The notes beneath the pieces were generated by a model. That model was not told where the DNA came from. It worked only from the letters and a program-made list of their open reading frames with translations, and did not search any database. From Variovorax gracilis (GTDB taxonomy: Bacteria; Pseudomonadota; Gammaproteobacteria; Burkholderiales; Burkholderiaceae_C), in assembly GCF_030317115.1 (NCBI RefSeq), contig NZ_JASZYF010000008.1, positions 124,001 to 188,000 of the forward strand: DNA of 64,000 bases. The letters run 5' to 3'. Positions 18,208 through 26,146 of this stretch are shown piece by piece (positions within the stretch are counted from its first letter, which is position 1; each line of letters begins with the position of its first letter). Made by a program: the position numbers and the translations under genes.

Positions 18208-19455
18208 CTACAGGCCGCGGAAGGCGAACTGCAGTTCGGGCCGCAGGCCGCTGACGATGCGGGCGATGGACTTGCCCGCGCCGAGCGCATTGATCCAACT
18301 CGGCGTGCCGGGCGCGGTGTTGAGGAAGAGGTTGGGCAAGCGCGTCTTGCCGATCATCGGCAGGCTGTTGGTGCTCACGGCATGCATCTCGGTCGCGAGG
18401 GAGGCCCGCGCCGTATCCGCCGCACCGGGCAGCAGCATCTCGACCCGGCTCAGGATGGCGTTGAAGCGGTCCGAATCCGGCTCGCGATCCTCATCGAGGC
18501 CGGCGCGCACGGTGGCGGTGACGCGCAGGTGGTCGCCTTCGGGCGTTTCGATGCGGTTGATGCGCAGCTTGCCTTGCAGGTCGCGCAGCGCGACGCGGGG
18601 CGCGCGGGCAGCATCCTTGACCGGTATCGTGACGATGTACTCGCGCACGAAGCTCAGCGGCATGTCGACGCCCAGGTACTCCGCGTGCGGAACGCTCGAT
18701 GCGCCCAGCGCCAGCACGTAGGCCTGTGCCCGCAGCGTCATCGGCCGGCCGGCGGGGTCGAGCAGTTCGACGCGGTCGATCCGGCCGTCCCGGTCCTTCA
18801 GCGACACCACGGTGTGCTTCGTGAGGAATCGCACCCCCGCCGCGCGGCACAGGAAGACCAGGCTGGCGGCGAACTGCGAAGGATCGCGCGCGGGGTCTTC
18901 GACCGAGTAGGTGGCTCCTGCGAGTTGGGTGCACATGGCCCGCAGCGCGGGTTCCATGCGCATCGCATCGTCGGGCGAGAACAATTGCTCCTCGCAGCCC
19001 AGTTCGGACCAGTGCGGCGCCCGCGCCAGGCGGGCGCGGAAGGCCTCGGGGCAGGTGAAGACGTTCAACAGGCCGCCGACGCGCGAGCCGTGGGGCAACC
19101 CCGCCTCATCGCGCAGCACGCGGGCGCTCTTGCGGCTGTAGGCGGCGAGTCGCACGAGGTGTTCGCGCGGATCTCGCTGCGCGCGCGCGCCGATGGCCCG
19201 ATCAAGCAGTTTGGAGACGCGGCGGCGCATGCCTGCGCGCAGCCGGGCCCATCTGCCTTGCGTACTGCCGATGCGCGTCGAACCGGAGCCGGGGCGATGC
19301 GGTGTCGCTGCGCCGTCCTTCGGCGCCACGCGGCCGCGAGCCTTGGCAGCGGGTGTGGCATGCCGGTCGACCACGATCACTTCGTGGCCGAGCTGTTGGA
19401 GGTAATAGGCCGATGTGACGCCGAGCAAGCCGGCACCGAGCACAACCACGCGCAT
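18208..19455 (-). CDS. DadA paralogue with altered FAD and active-site motifs, possible pseudo-enzyme
   Basis: A 415-residue paralogue of the adjacent dadA, nearly identical at the N-terminus (MRVVVLGAGLLGVTSAYYLQQLGHEV) and similar to the end (LPNLFLNT, GAGKSIARIVSGL). The segment that should read ETSFANGGQIS is replaced by an Arg/Gly/Pro-rich AKARGRVAPKDGAATP, GLRPATPSNVPLIG has become EMHAVSTNSLPMIG and GHGTLGWT has become APGTPSWI. The frame is intact, so this is not a simple broken gene. It may be inactive, act on another substrate, or be decaying. It has its own tandem glycine riboswitch upstream. Confidence 0.75.
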   Translation of the reverse strand: MRVVVLGAGLLGVTSAYYLQQLGHEVIVVDRHATPAAKARGRVAPKDGAATPHRPGSGSTRIGSTQGRWARLRAGMRRRVSKLLDRAIGARAQRDPREHLVRLAAYSRKSARVLRDEAGLPHGSRVGGLLNVFTCPEAFRARLARAPHWSELGCEEQLFSPDDAMRMEPALRAMCTQLAGATYSVEDPARDPSQFAASLVFLCRAAGVRFLTKHTVVSLKDRDGRIDRVELLDPAGRPMTLRAQAYVLALGASSVPHAEYLGVDMPLSFVREYIVTIPVKDAARAPRVALRDLQGKLRINRIETPEGDHLRVTATVRAGLDEDREPDSDRFNAILSRVEMLLPGAADTARASLATEMHAVSTNSLPMIGKTRLPNLFLNTAPGTPSWINALGAGKSIARIVSGLRPELQFAFRGL

Positions 19456-19539
19456 GTCCAAATCCTTGTGGGATGACATGAACGGCGGGTGTTGGTGCTC
19501 CTTGTGCGGAGCGCCGTGACCCGAGGTTCAGACTGCCGC

Positions 19540-19740
19540 TCCCCCTGTCTCTGTTACCTGAGAGATTCATCCGGTGCGACCTGCAGCGGACTTGCTCCTT
19601 CGGTGCGCCACATGGCGTGGCGTCTCTCCAGTCGGCGATTGATCAATAAGAAGCAGTGACCGAACCGCGAGTGCGGTTCACCTGAGCGTTCATGGGAGTT
19701 TGCGCCATCGGTGGGACGCGTGGCGTCCACTTTTCTGCAA
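19540..19740 (-). promoter_or_regulatory. Tandem glycine riboswitch 2, first aptamer degenerate
   Basis: On the minus strand aptamer 2 is intact: GGAGAG (19624-19629), CACCGAAGGAGCAAG (19590-19604) and TCTCAGGTAACAGAGACAGG (19545-19564). Aptamer 1 keeps the GCAAACTCCC and CTCAGGT blocks (19677-19706), but the expected GGAGAG reads GAAAAG and CCGAAGG reads CCGATGG. A TATAAA -10 element lies at 19749-19754. The layout copies riboswitch 1, so gene and leader were duplicated together. It fills most of the 322-base gap 19456-19777. Confidence 0.88.
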
Positions 19741-19756
19741 CCCTCCATTTTATAGA

Positions 19757-19770
19757 AGAAACCGGTTTCT
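19757..19770. promoter_or_regulatory. 14-base palindrome in the promoter of the second dadA-like gene
   Basis: AGAAACCGGTTTCT is a perfect palindrome with a central CG, the shape of LacI-family operators. It sits just upstream of the TATAAA -10 box (19749-19754, minus strand) of riboswitch 2 and just after the stop of the XRE gene, so a bound protein would block this promoter. The protein that binds is not known; no LacI gene is in the window. Confidence 0.45.
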
Positions 19771-19777
19771 GTGTGTT

Positions 19778-20512
19778 TCAGCCCCGGCGCAGACGCGTGA
19801 AGAGCTCGAACTCCCAGTTGCGCATGCCCAGCAGCAGGGTGTAGCCCTCGCGCTCCTTGGGGGACAGCTTCTGGTCGGTCTGGTGCTGCTGCGCGAAGTC
19901 CTGCGCGACGCGCTGCAGGCGGTCCAGGAAGGCCGGCGCGAGCGACTTGCTGATCGATCCATGCACCAGCAGCAGCCCCTCGGCGGGCCCGTCGAAGCCG
20001 CCACGGTAGTAATCGAGCACCACGTTCTCGCGGAAGAAATCCATCACGGGGCCATGAGGGCGCCAGCGAAAGGTCTTGGCCAGCTTCAGCCGGTAGCGGT
20101 TCAGCGGGCGCAACTCGATGATGCCGATGCGGTCCAGCTGGGCCAGGTAGCCGATGCACTCGGCCTCGGTGATGCGGTAGGCCGCGACGATCTGCTCCAG
20201 CGTCCACTGGCTCAGTACGCAGATCGCCAGCAGCAGCAGCTTCTTGTCCTTGACGACGGCGTTTTCCTGCTCGAGCGTCAGCTCCTTGAGCAGAGGCTGA
20301 GCGTCGGCCACACGGCGGGCCAGCTCGGCGAAGTCGATCTTGAGGGCCCGGCAGATGGCGTCGACCCGGGTGAGCGGCATGTCGCCCTTGGCGAGCATCC
20401 GTTTGACGCTGGATTCGGCCATGTCCAGCGACTTGGCGAGGTCCCCGTAGGTCATGTGGGCGTTCTTGAGTTCGTTCTTGAGGGCCTGGACCAGGTCGAC
20501 GGTGGTGCTCAT
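19778..20512 (-). CDS. XRE-type (HTH_3) transcriptional regulator
   Basis: A 244-residue regulator with an N-terminal Cro/CI helix-turn-helix (MTYGDLAKSLDMAESSVKRMLAKGDMPLTRVDAICRAL, residues 20-57) and a helical C-terminal domain of about 180 residues that I cannot match to a known ligand-binding fold. The C-terminal part contains VLSQWTLEQIVAAYRITEAECIGYLAQLDRIGIIEL, which looks like a second winged-helix-like unit. It is divergent from the lipid gene set across 123 bases containing an inverted repeat, so it may control that set. Confidence 0.7.
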   Translation of the reverse strand: MSTTVDLVQALKNELKNAHMTYGDLAKSLDMAESSVKRMLAKGDMPLTRVDAICRALKIDFAELARRVADAQPLLKELTLEQENAVVKDKKLLLLAICVLSQWTLEQIVAAYRITEAECIGYLAQLDRIGIIELRPLNRYRLKLAKTFRWRPHGPVMDFFRENVVLDYYRGGFDGPAEGLLLVHGSISKSLAPAFLDRLQRVAQDFAQQHQTDQKLSPKEREGYTLLLGMRNWEFELFTRLRRG

Positions 20513-20527
20513 GGGGGAGGCGGGTAT

Positions 20528-20545
20528 TGCCGGTTGATACCGGCA
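20528..20545. promoter_or_regulatory. Inverted repeat in the XRE/CREST divergent promoter region
   Basis: TGCCGGT and ACCGGCA arms separated by TGAT form a perfect 7-base inverted repeat in the 123-base gap between the XRE regulator and the CREST hydrolase. A second, smaller repeat, ATCGA-TTT-TCGAT, follows at 20566-20578, and a TTGACA -35-like box is at 20592-20597 on the plus strand without a good -10. A site for the XRE protein is likely. Confidence 0.4.
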
Positions 20546-20635
20546 GTGGTGGAAAAGTAGGCCGTATCGATTTTCGATGCCGATCGACGGGTTGACAACC
20601 TAGATTCCACCCCAAGCCAACCACCGGAGCCCGCC

Positions 20636-21478
20636 ATGTCCCTGTTGTCCCTTTCCCACCGCGAACGATGCCTGCTGTCGCTGTTCGTCCTGCTCGTGCT
20701 GGCAGCGGTCGTGGGGCCGGCGCTTCCGGCGTCCGGGCTCGGTGCGGCGCCCTTCGCCGACACCCATGCCTGGCGCGGCCTCCCGAACGCGATGGACGTG
20801 CTCAGCAACCTGCCTTTCGCCGCGATCGGCATCTGGGGCCTGCGTTGGCTGCACTGGCTCGATCGCGCGAACGAGGAAGCCCAGGATGCGGCGCCGCTGC
20901 CCCAGGCCGCGTTCCAGCCGCCCGTCAATTCGCTGGATTGCGCCTGGATGTTCTTCGCCGGCCTGATCCTCACGGCTGCGGGATCGGCCTTCTATCACCT
21001 GGAGCCCGACAGCATGCGCCTGGCGGCCGACCGCGCTGGCATGGCCGTGGCCTTCGCGGGGCTGGTGGGCTTCGCGGTGTGCGAACGGGTGAGTTCACGT
21101 GCCGGCTGGCCGGCTGCCTGGTTCACGCTGGTGGGCGGGCTGCTGGCGGCGGCCATCTGCCACGCGACCGGGAACGCGCTGCCGTGGGTTCTGGTCCAGT
21201 TCGGTGGCATGGCGCTGATTGCGGCGCTGGCGCTGACGAAGCCGATGAATGGCGCAATTGGCCTCAAGCTCGGCTGGGTGATCTTCTTCTATATGCTCGC
21301 CAAGATGTTCGAGCTGGCGGACCACGCGATCTTCGAAGCGACGCAGCAGTTCGTCTCGGGGCACAGCCTCAAGCACCTGACCGCGGCGCTGGCCGCCCTG
21401 CCTGTGCTGCATGCCTTGCAAGCCATGGAGCGGCAAACCCTGCGGCACAATCCGGGCGCCGCCGCCGTGACGGCCTGA
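20636..21478 (+). CDS. CREST-superfamily (alkaline ceramidase-like) membrane hydrolase
   Basis: A 280-residue protein with about seven membrane helices. The CREST signature (alkaline ceramidase, PAQR, Per1, SID-1, TMEM8) can be seen: S117-x3-H121 in one helix (GSAFYH), Asp132 in the next (AADRAGM), and H243-x3-H247 (HSLKHL) near the C-terminus, the Zn/active-site residues of this superfamily. Members cleave amide bonds in lipids, for example ceramides. It is divergent from an XRE regulator and followed 25 bases later by a lipid acyltransferase fusion, so work on membrane lipids is likely; the substrate is unknown. Confidence 0.65.
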   Translation: MSLLSLSHRERCLLSLFVLLVLAAVVGPALPASGLGAAPFADTHAWRGLPNAMDVLSNLPFAAIGIWGLRWLHWLDRANEEAQDAAPLPQAAFQPPVNSLDCAWMFFAGLILTAAGSAFYHLEPDSMRLAADRAGMAVAFAGLVGFAVCERVSSRAGWPAAWFTLVGGLLAAAICHATGNALPWVLVQFGGMALIAALALTKPMNGAIGLKLGWVIFFYMLAKMFELADHAIFEATQQFVSGHSLKHLTAALAALPVLHALQAMERQTLRHNPGAAAVTA

Positions 21479-21503
21479 GGACCCTGCCAGCAAGGCTCTA
21501 CGA

Positions 21504-23456
21504 ATGACAACAACCGCCGACGCGTCTTCCTCCAGCGTGCCCGACCCGCATGGGCACGCCAACCAGTTCGCTCTCCTGAGCCAACGGCGCTTTGCGCCTT
21601 TCTTCTGGACCCAGTTCGCCGGCGCTGCCAACGACAACCTTTTCAAGTTCGCCTTCACGGTGATGGTGACCTACCAGCTGCAGATCAACTGGATGCCGCC
21701 CGCCATGGCGGGCCTCGCGATCGGCGCGCTGTTCATCCTGCCTTTCCTGCTGTTTTCCGCCACCGCAGGGCAGCTCACGGACAAATACGACAAGACGAAG
21801 ATGATCCGCTTCGTCAAGAACCTTGAGATCGCGATCATGCTGGTTGCCGCGTGGGGGTTCTTCCGGGCGGATGCCGCGGTGCTGCTGGGCTGCGTGTTCC
21901 TGATGGGGCTGCACTCGACGCTGTTCGGCCCGGTCAAGTTCGCGTATCTCCCGCAGGTGCTGGATTCCCGCGAACTGACTGGCGGCAACGGCATGGTCGA
22001 GATGGGGACCTTCGTCGCCATCCTGCTCGGGCAGGTCGCGGGCGGCCTGCTGGTCGCGCTGCCGCAGGTCGGCCATGCGACCGTGGCCGTCGCATGCGTG
22101 CTGTTGGCCCTGGTCGGGCGCGGCGTAGCGCAGGCGATTCCGCCTGCACCGGCCACCGACCCGGGCCTCACGATCAACTGGAACCCGATCAGCGAGACCT
22201 GGCGCAACCTCAGGCTGGCGCACGGCAACCTCGTCGTGTTCCGCTCGCTCCTGGGCATCTCCTGGATGTGGTTCTTCGGCGCCGTGTTCCTGAGCCAGTT
22301 CCCGAGCTTCGCGAAGGAAGTGCTGCACGGCAACGAACAGGTTGCCTCCCTCCTGCTCGTGGTCTTCTCGGTCGGTATCGGCATCGGCTCGCTGCTGTGC
22401 GAGACCCTGAGCCGCCGCCAGGTCGAGATCGGCCTGGTGCCGCTCGGCGCCATCGGCATGAGCGTGTTTGCCATCGATCTGTACTTTGCGTCGCGGGCCC
22501 TTCCCGCCCTGGGCGACATGGGGCTGGGCAGCTTCGTGCAGCAGCCTGCCCATTGGCGCGTGATGGCCGACCTGGGCCTGCTGTCGCTGTTCGCGGGCCT
22601 CTACAGCGTGCCGATGTACGCGCTGATCCAGCTGCGCAGCCAGCCCACGCACCGTGCGCGGATCATCGCGGCCAACAACATACTCAACGCGCTCTTCATG
22701 ATCGGCAGCTCGATCATCGCGGGCGCCTTGCTCAAGGCCGGCTTCACGATCCCGCAGATCTTCCTGTTCACCGGCATCGCCAATGCGGTGGTGGCGTTCT
22801 ACATCTTCATGCTGGTGCCGGAGTACCTGCTTCGTTTCGTGGCGTGGGTGCTCTCCCGCTTCGTCTACCGTTTCGATGTGAAGGGCGACGAGCACATTCC
22901 TGCCGAAGGCGCCGCGGTGCTGGTCTGCAACCATGTGAGCTTCATCGATGCGGTGCTGCTGATGGCCGCGAGCCCGCGCCCGATCCGCTTCATCATGGAC
23001 TACCGCATCTTCCGCGTGCCGGTCCTCGGCTGGCTTTTCAAGCTGGCCAAGGCGATCCCCATCGCGCCACAGAAGGAAGACCCGGCCGCCTACGAAGAAG
23101 CATTCGCGCAGGCCGTGCAGGTGCTGCGCGAGGGCGATTTGCTCGCGATCTTCCCCGAGGGCGCGATCACGCGCGACGGCAGCCTCCAGCCCTTCAAGGG
23201 CGGCGTGATGAAGATCCTGGAATCCGCGCGTGCCGAAGGCATCGACGCGCCGGTGATTCCGATGGCGCTGACCAATCTCTGGGGCTCGTACTTCAGCCGG
23301 GTCGAAGTGCGCGACGGGCAGAACGTCGCGATGGTGCGTCCGTTCCGGCGCGGGTTCTACAGCCGCGTCGGGCTCAACGTGGGCGATGCGATGACCCAGG
23401 CCGACGTGCAGCCCGAAGCCTTGCAGCGGCGCGTGAGCGGGCTGCTGAGCGCATGA
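21504..23456 (+). CDS. MFS transporter - PlsC acyltransferase fusion
   Basis: A 650-residue fusion. Residues about 20-420 are a major facilitator permease of the LplT type (FWTQFAGAANDNLFKFAF, FSATAGQLTDKYDKTKMIR). Residues about 445-650 are a PlsC acyltransferase with NHVSFIDAVLL (the H-x4-D catalytic motif, about residue 476) and FPEGAITRDGSL (about 550). The plan is that of the LplT-Aas lysophospholipid import and re-acylation system without the acyl-ACP synthetase part: it would flip lysophospholipid inward and acylate it at the inner membrane. It is flanked by a CREST hydrolase and a PAP2 phosphatase. Confidence 0.85.
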   Translation: MTTTADASSSSVPDPHGHANQFALLSQRRFAPFFWTQFAGAANDNLFKFAFTVMVTYQLQINWMPPAMAGLAIGALFILPFLLFSATAGQLTDKYDKTKMIRFVKNLEIAIMLVAAWGFFRADAAVLLGCVFLMGLHSTLFGPVKFAYLPQVLDSRELTGGNGMVEMGTFVAILLGQVAGGLLVALPQVGHATVAVACVLLALVGRGVAQAIPPAPATDPGLTINWNPISETWRNLRLAHGNLVVFRSLLGISWMWFFGAVFLSQFPSFAKEVLHGNEQVASLLLVVFSVGIGIGSLLCETLSRRQVEIGLVPLGAIGMSVFAIDLYFASRALPALGDMGLGSFVQQPAHWRVMADLGLLSLFAGLYSVPMYALIQLRSQPTHRARIIAANNILNALFMIGSSIIAGALLKAGFTIPQIFLFTGIANAVVAFYIFMLVPEYLLRFVAWVLSRFVYRFDVKGDEHIPAEGAAVLVCNHVSFIDAVLLMAASPRPIRFIMDYRIFRVPVLGWLFKLAKAIPIAPQKEDPAAYEEAFAQAVQVLREGDLLAIFPEGAITRDGSLQPFKGGVMKILESARAEGIDAPVIPMALTNLWGSYFSRVEVRDGQNVAMVRPFRRGFYSRVGLNVGDAMTQADVQPEALQRRVSGLLSA

Positions 23457-23466
23457 CGGCCGCCTG

Positions 23467-24126
23467 ATGGTCCTTCCCCTTTCGGAAGCGTTCTGGCATT
23501 CGCTGACCTGGTTCGGTGACAGCGGCTTCCTGCTGCCCGCCGCGCTGTGGATCGCGGTGTGGCTCGGCATCCGCAACGCCACCCGGCCGTCCGCCCTGCT
23601 GTGGCTGCTGCTTTTCGGCACTGCCGGGAGCCTCATCGCCGCATCCAAGATCGCCTTCCTGGGCTGGGGCATCGGGAGTGCCACGCTCAACTTCACCGGC
23701 TTCAGCGGCCATACGGCGATCTCGGCCAGCGTCTGGCCGGTCGCATGCTGGCTGACGGTCTCGCGGTGGGAACACCGCGTGCGTGTGGCGGCGGCGTCGA
23801 TTGGCCTCGTGTTTGCCGCGCTCATCGGCGCTTCGCGATTGGCGCTCTACGCGCATTCCAAGTCGGAAGTCGCGGCCGGCTTCGCACTCGGCGTGGCCGT
23901 CAGCGGCATCTTTCTCTGGCAGCAGCATCGCTTGCCGCATCCCCGTGTGAGCTGGACCCTGGTGCTGCTCAGCCTCGCCACACCCATCCTGTTCCTCCGG
24001 CCCGGCAACCCGGCGCCGACGCAGGGCGCGCTCGAAGTGATCGCAATGCGCCTGGCCGGCACCGACCGGCCCTACACACGCGCCGACCTGCTCGCGCGAC
24101 GCCAGAAGGCGCCCGGTATCGAATAG
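23467..24126 (+). CDS. PAP2-family membrane phosphatase
   Basis: A 219-residue membrane protein with about six helices. The PAP2 acid phosphatase motifs are recognisable: a degenerate first motif around KIAFLGWGIG, the second motif FSGHTAI (catalytic His) and the third SRLALYAHSKSEVAAGF, where Glu replaces the usual Asp. Members dephosphorylate phosphatidic acid, undecaprenyl pyrophosphate and similar lipids on the periplasmic side. It begins 10 bases after the MFS-PlsC gene and so belongs to the same operon. Confidence 0.75.
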   Translation: MVLPLSEAFWHSLTWFGDSGFLLPAALWIAVWLGIRNATRPSALLWLLLFGTAGSLIAASKIAFLGWGIGSATLNFTGFSGHTAISASVWPVACWLTVSRWEHRVRVAAASIGLVFAALIGASRLALYAHSKSEVAAGFALGVAVSGIFLWQQHRLPHPRVSWTLVLLSLATPILFLRPGNPAPTQGALEVIAMRLAGTDRPYTRADLLARRQKAPGIE

Positions 24127-24130
24127 AGAT

Positions 24131-24158
24131 ACCGGTGGCGCAGCAAGTCGCCACCGGT
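24131..24158 (+). terminator. Perfect 10-bp hairpin after the lipid operon
   Basis: ACCGGTGGCG and CGCCACCGGT arms with an 8-base loop lie 4 bases behind the PAP2 stop. There is no T-run, so it is more likely a 3'-end-protecting or Rho-assisted hairpin than a full intrinsic terminator. Confidence 0.5.
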
Positions 24159-24229
24159 GCATTAGTTCACGCCTTGCGGCGGGAGTGCGAAACATCATTC
24201 GCGCACTTTCACTTCGCCGCGAGGCTTTC

Positions 24230-24715
24230 ATGCACCCCTTCTCTTCCAACGTCTCCATCCAGCGCGACACGCGTGCCTGGCAAATGCAGGTCTGGATTTC
24301 GTTCGGGTTGGCCGTGTTCCTGTGCGCCACCGGCCTGACCTGGCTGCCGGGACAGGCGCTGGATCGAGCCTTCATGGTGATGGGCTACGTGTTCTGCCTG
24401 TCGGCGGCTTTCGTGCTCGCGAAGTTCGTGCGCGACAACCAGCGTGGCGCCCCTCTGACGGCAGGCGATACGCCGATGTGGAAGCTGGTCGTCTGGGGCG
24501 GCTTCTTCACCGCGATGGGGCTGACCGGCTGGGGCCTGCTGCGGATGGAAATCAGCGAGACATACAAGGCCTTCCTCGGCGTGAGCTGGCTCTTCCTGAT
24601 CAGCTCGGCCTTCACGCTGGCCAAGACGCTGCGCGACCGCCACGAAGCCGATCTCGCCGAAGCGCGCCTGCAAGGCCGCCGCGAAGCCCGTGCCGAAGCG
24701 GGCGCGGACCAATGA
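24230..24715 (+). CDS. YiaA/YiaB-domain inner-membrane protein
   Basis: A 161-residue protein with two YiaA/YiaB units, each of two membrane helices (VWISFGLAVFLCATGLTWLP, FMVMGYVFCLSAAFVLAK; VVWGGFFTAMGLTGWGLL, FLGVSWLFLISSAFTLAKTLRD), the loops carrying charged KFVRDNQ and KTLRDRHE, and a charged C-terminal tail. The family is of unknown function. ATG 24230 is favoured over an upstream ATG at 24185. It leads a group of small envelope-protein genes on the same strand (24230-27241). Confidence 0.75.
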   Translation: MHPFSSNVSIQRDTRAWQMQVWISFGLAVFLCATGLTWLPGQALDRAFMVMGYVFCLSAAFVLAKFVRDNQRGAPLTAGDTPMWKLVVWGGFFTAMGLTGWGLLRMEISETYKAFLGVSWLFLISSAFTLAKTLRDRHEADLAEARLQGRREARAEAGADQ

Positions 24716-24756
24716 CCGATCAATCCGTTCACGACCTTTCTCAAGGAGTGCCCACC

Positions 24757-25212
24757 ATGAAGCAGTATCTCGCCACTGTTGTTGTCGCCGTCCTGGCGGC
24801 CCTGGCCAACGTGCTCGTTCCGGCAGAGGCTCACGCCCAGAGCGAAGCTTCTGCGTTGTCGATGTTGCCGGTCGCCTCCGTCGTCGGGGCCGCCTCGGTC
24901 GCCGGTGCCTCGGCGAGCGCGGTCGTGGCCGTGCCGGCGGCTCTTTCGGTCGGTGGCGCCGTGCTGACCGTGATCGCGGTCGAGGCATCGGTCGACGGCA
25001 CGGTCTTCCTGCTCGAGCGGGCATCCGACGGAGCCCGGGCCAGCGTGAAGGTGGCGGGCCGGGTGGCCCACGGCGCTTCGGTCGTCGTCGGCTCGACCCT
25101 CACGGTCAGCGTGATCGGAACCGGCGTCATCCTGTCGGCGGCGGGCGAAGTGCTGGCGTTCGTGCCCAATGCCATCGGCCGCGCGCTGCTCTACAACGAG
25201 AAGCTGTCATGA
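24757..25212 (+). CDS. STM0539-like exported small protein
   Basis: A 151-residue protein with a clear signal peptide (MKQYLATVVVAVLAALANVLVPAEAHA) and a mature part very rich in Ala, Val, Ser and Gly, with beta-strand-like VGGAVLTVIAVEASVDGTVFLL and ending FVPNAIGRALLYNEKLS. It resembles the STM0539 family, seen next to DUF2145 proteins, which fits the gene order here; function unknown. A good AAGGAG lies before ATG 24757. Its TGA interlocks with the ATG of the DUF2145 gene. Confidence 0.6.
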   Translation: MKQYLATVVVAVLAALANVLVPAEAHAQSEASALSMLPVASVVGAASVAGASASAVVAVPAALSVGGAVLTVIAVEASVDGTVFLLERASDGARASVKVAGRVAHGASVVVGSTLTVSVIGTGVILSAAGEVLAFVPNAIGRALLYNEKLS

Positions 25213-26093
25213 AGCGCGCGTCCACCAACTTCGGACCCTACGAACGCGAGTACCAGGCCCGCGTGTCACGCTCGCGGCGCCTGCTGAGGACCGCGTTGCA
25301 GATGGTCCTGACGGCGGCGGCCGTTGCGCTGGCGGGCGTGTTCCTCTTCCCGCTGAACGCGCATGCGGGCCGGTCGTGCGAGCAGTCGAAGCCGGATGCC
25401 GCCGCGCTCATCAAGGGCATGCAGCTGGCGGAACGCACGGCCCGGGAACTCGACGCGGGCGGCGCGCGCGTCGTGGTGCTTGCCCGCGCAGGGCAGGACC
25501 TGGGCAAGTACGGGCTGCGCTACTCGCATCTCGGGCTGGCCTACAAGACGGAAACAGGCACCTGGCGCGTGGTGCACAAGCTGAATCAATGCGGCACTGC
25601 GGTCGCGACGGTGTACCGGCAGGGTCTGGGCGACTTCTTCCTCGACGATCTCTGGCGCTACGAGGCCGCCTGGGTCGTGCCGACACCTGCCGTGCAGGCG
25701 CAATTGCTGGCGGCTCTCAACGAGCCGCCCGCGCGTGTCACCCGGCTGCACACGGCGCACTACAGCATCGTGAGCTATGCCTGGGGCCACAAGTACCAGC
25801 AGTCGAACCAATGGGCCGTCGAGACGCTGGCCGCTGCCATGGAGCCGGCAACCATCCGGACCCGCGACCAGGCCCAGGCCTGGCTGCACGTCAAGGGCTA
25901 TGAGCCGACGACGCTCCGGCTCGGGCCCCTGACCCGGCTCGGCGGCCGCGCCGGCTCGGCCAATGTGGCTTTCGATGACCACCCGAACGAGAAGCGCTTT
26001 AGCGACCGCATCGAGACGGTGACCGTCGACTCGGTCTTCGCCTGGCTGCCTCGCGCGGGGCTCGGCGCCGCCCCGGTGGTGCTCAAGCTCTAG
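25209..26093 (+). CDS. DUF2145 family exported protein
   Basis: A 294-residue protein with an N-terminal hydrophobic segment (residues 27-52, ending NAHAGRSCEQ) and a globular DUF2145 domain. Conserved-looking blocks are VVVLARAGQDLGKYGLRYSHLGLAYK, VHKLNQCGTA, HTAHYSIVSYAWGHKYQQSNQWAVE and HPNEKRFSDRIETVTVDSVFAWL; the S-H-x-G-L-A-Y and SNQW patterns recall NlpC/P60-like papain-fold enzymes (Cys/His/Asn), but this is only a resemblance. It is coupled (ATGA) to the STM0539-like gene, so the two proteins probably act together in the envelope. Confidence 0.7.
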   Translation: MKRASTNFGPYEREYQARVSRSRRLLRTALQMVLTAAAVALAGVFLFPLNAHAGRSCEQSKPDAAALIKGMQLAERTARELDAGGARVVVLARAGQDLGKYGLRYSHLGLAYKTETGTWRVVHKLNQCGTAVATVYRQGLGDFFLDDLWRYEAAWVVPTPAVQAQLLAALNEPPARVTRLHTAHYSIVSYAWGHKYQQSNQWAVETLAAAMEPATIRTRDQAQAWLHVKGYEPTTLRLGPLTRLGGRAGSANVAFDDHPNEKRFSDRIETVTVDSVFAWLPRAGLGAAPVVLKL

Positions 26094-26146
26094 ACCAGAA
26101 TCGTGCGATTCACGAACTGAACCTGCAACACGAAAAAAGGAAAGCG

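Noticed and set aside
18208..19455. Frameshifted pseudogene of dadA
   Set aside because: The frame is uninterrupted from start to stop and similarity to dadA continues in the same frame on both sides of the altered segment.
21498..23825. A 775-codon minus-strand frame opposite the MFS-PlsC gene
   Set aside because: Composition is His/Arg/Asp-biased as in antisense of GC-rich genes, with no motif or ribosome site.
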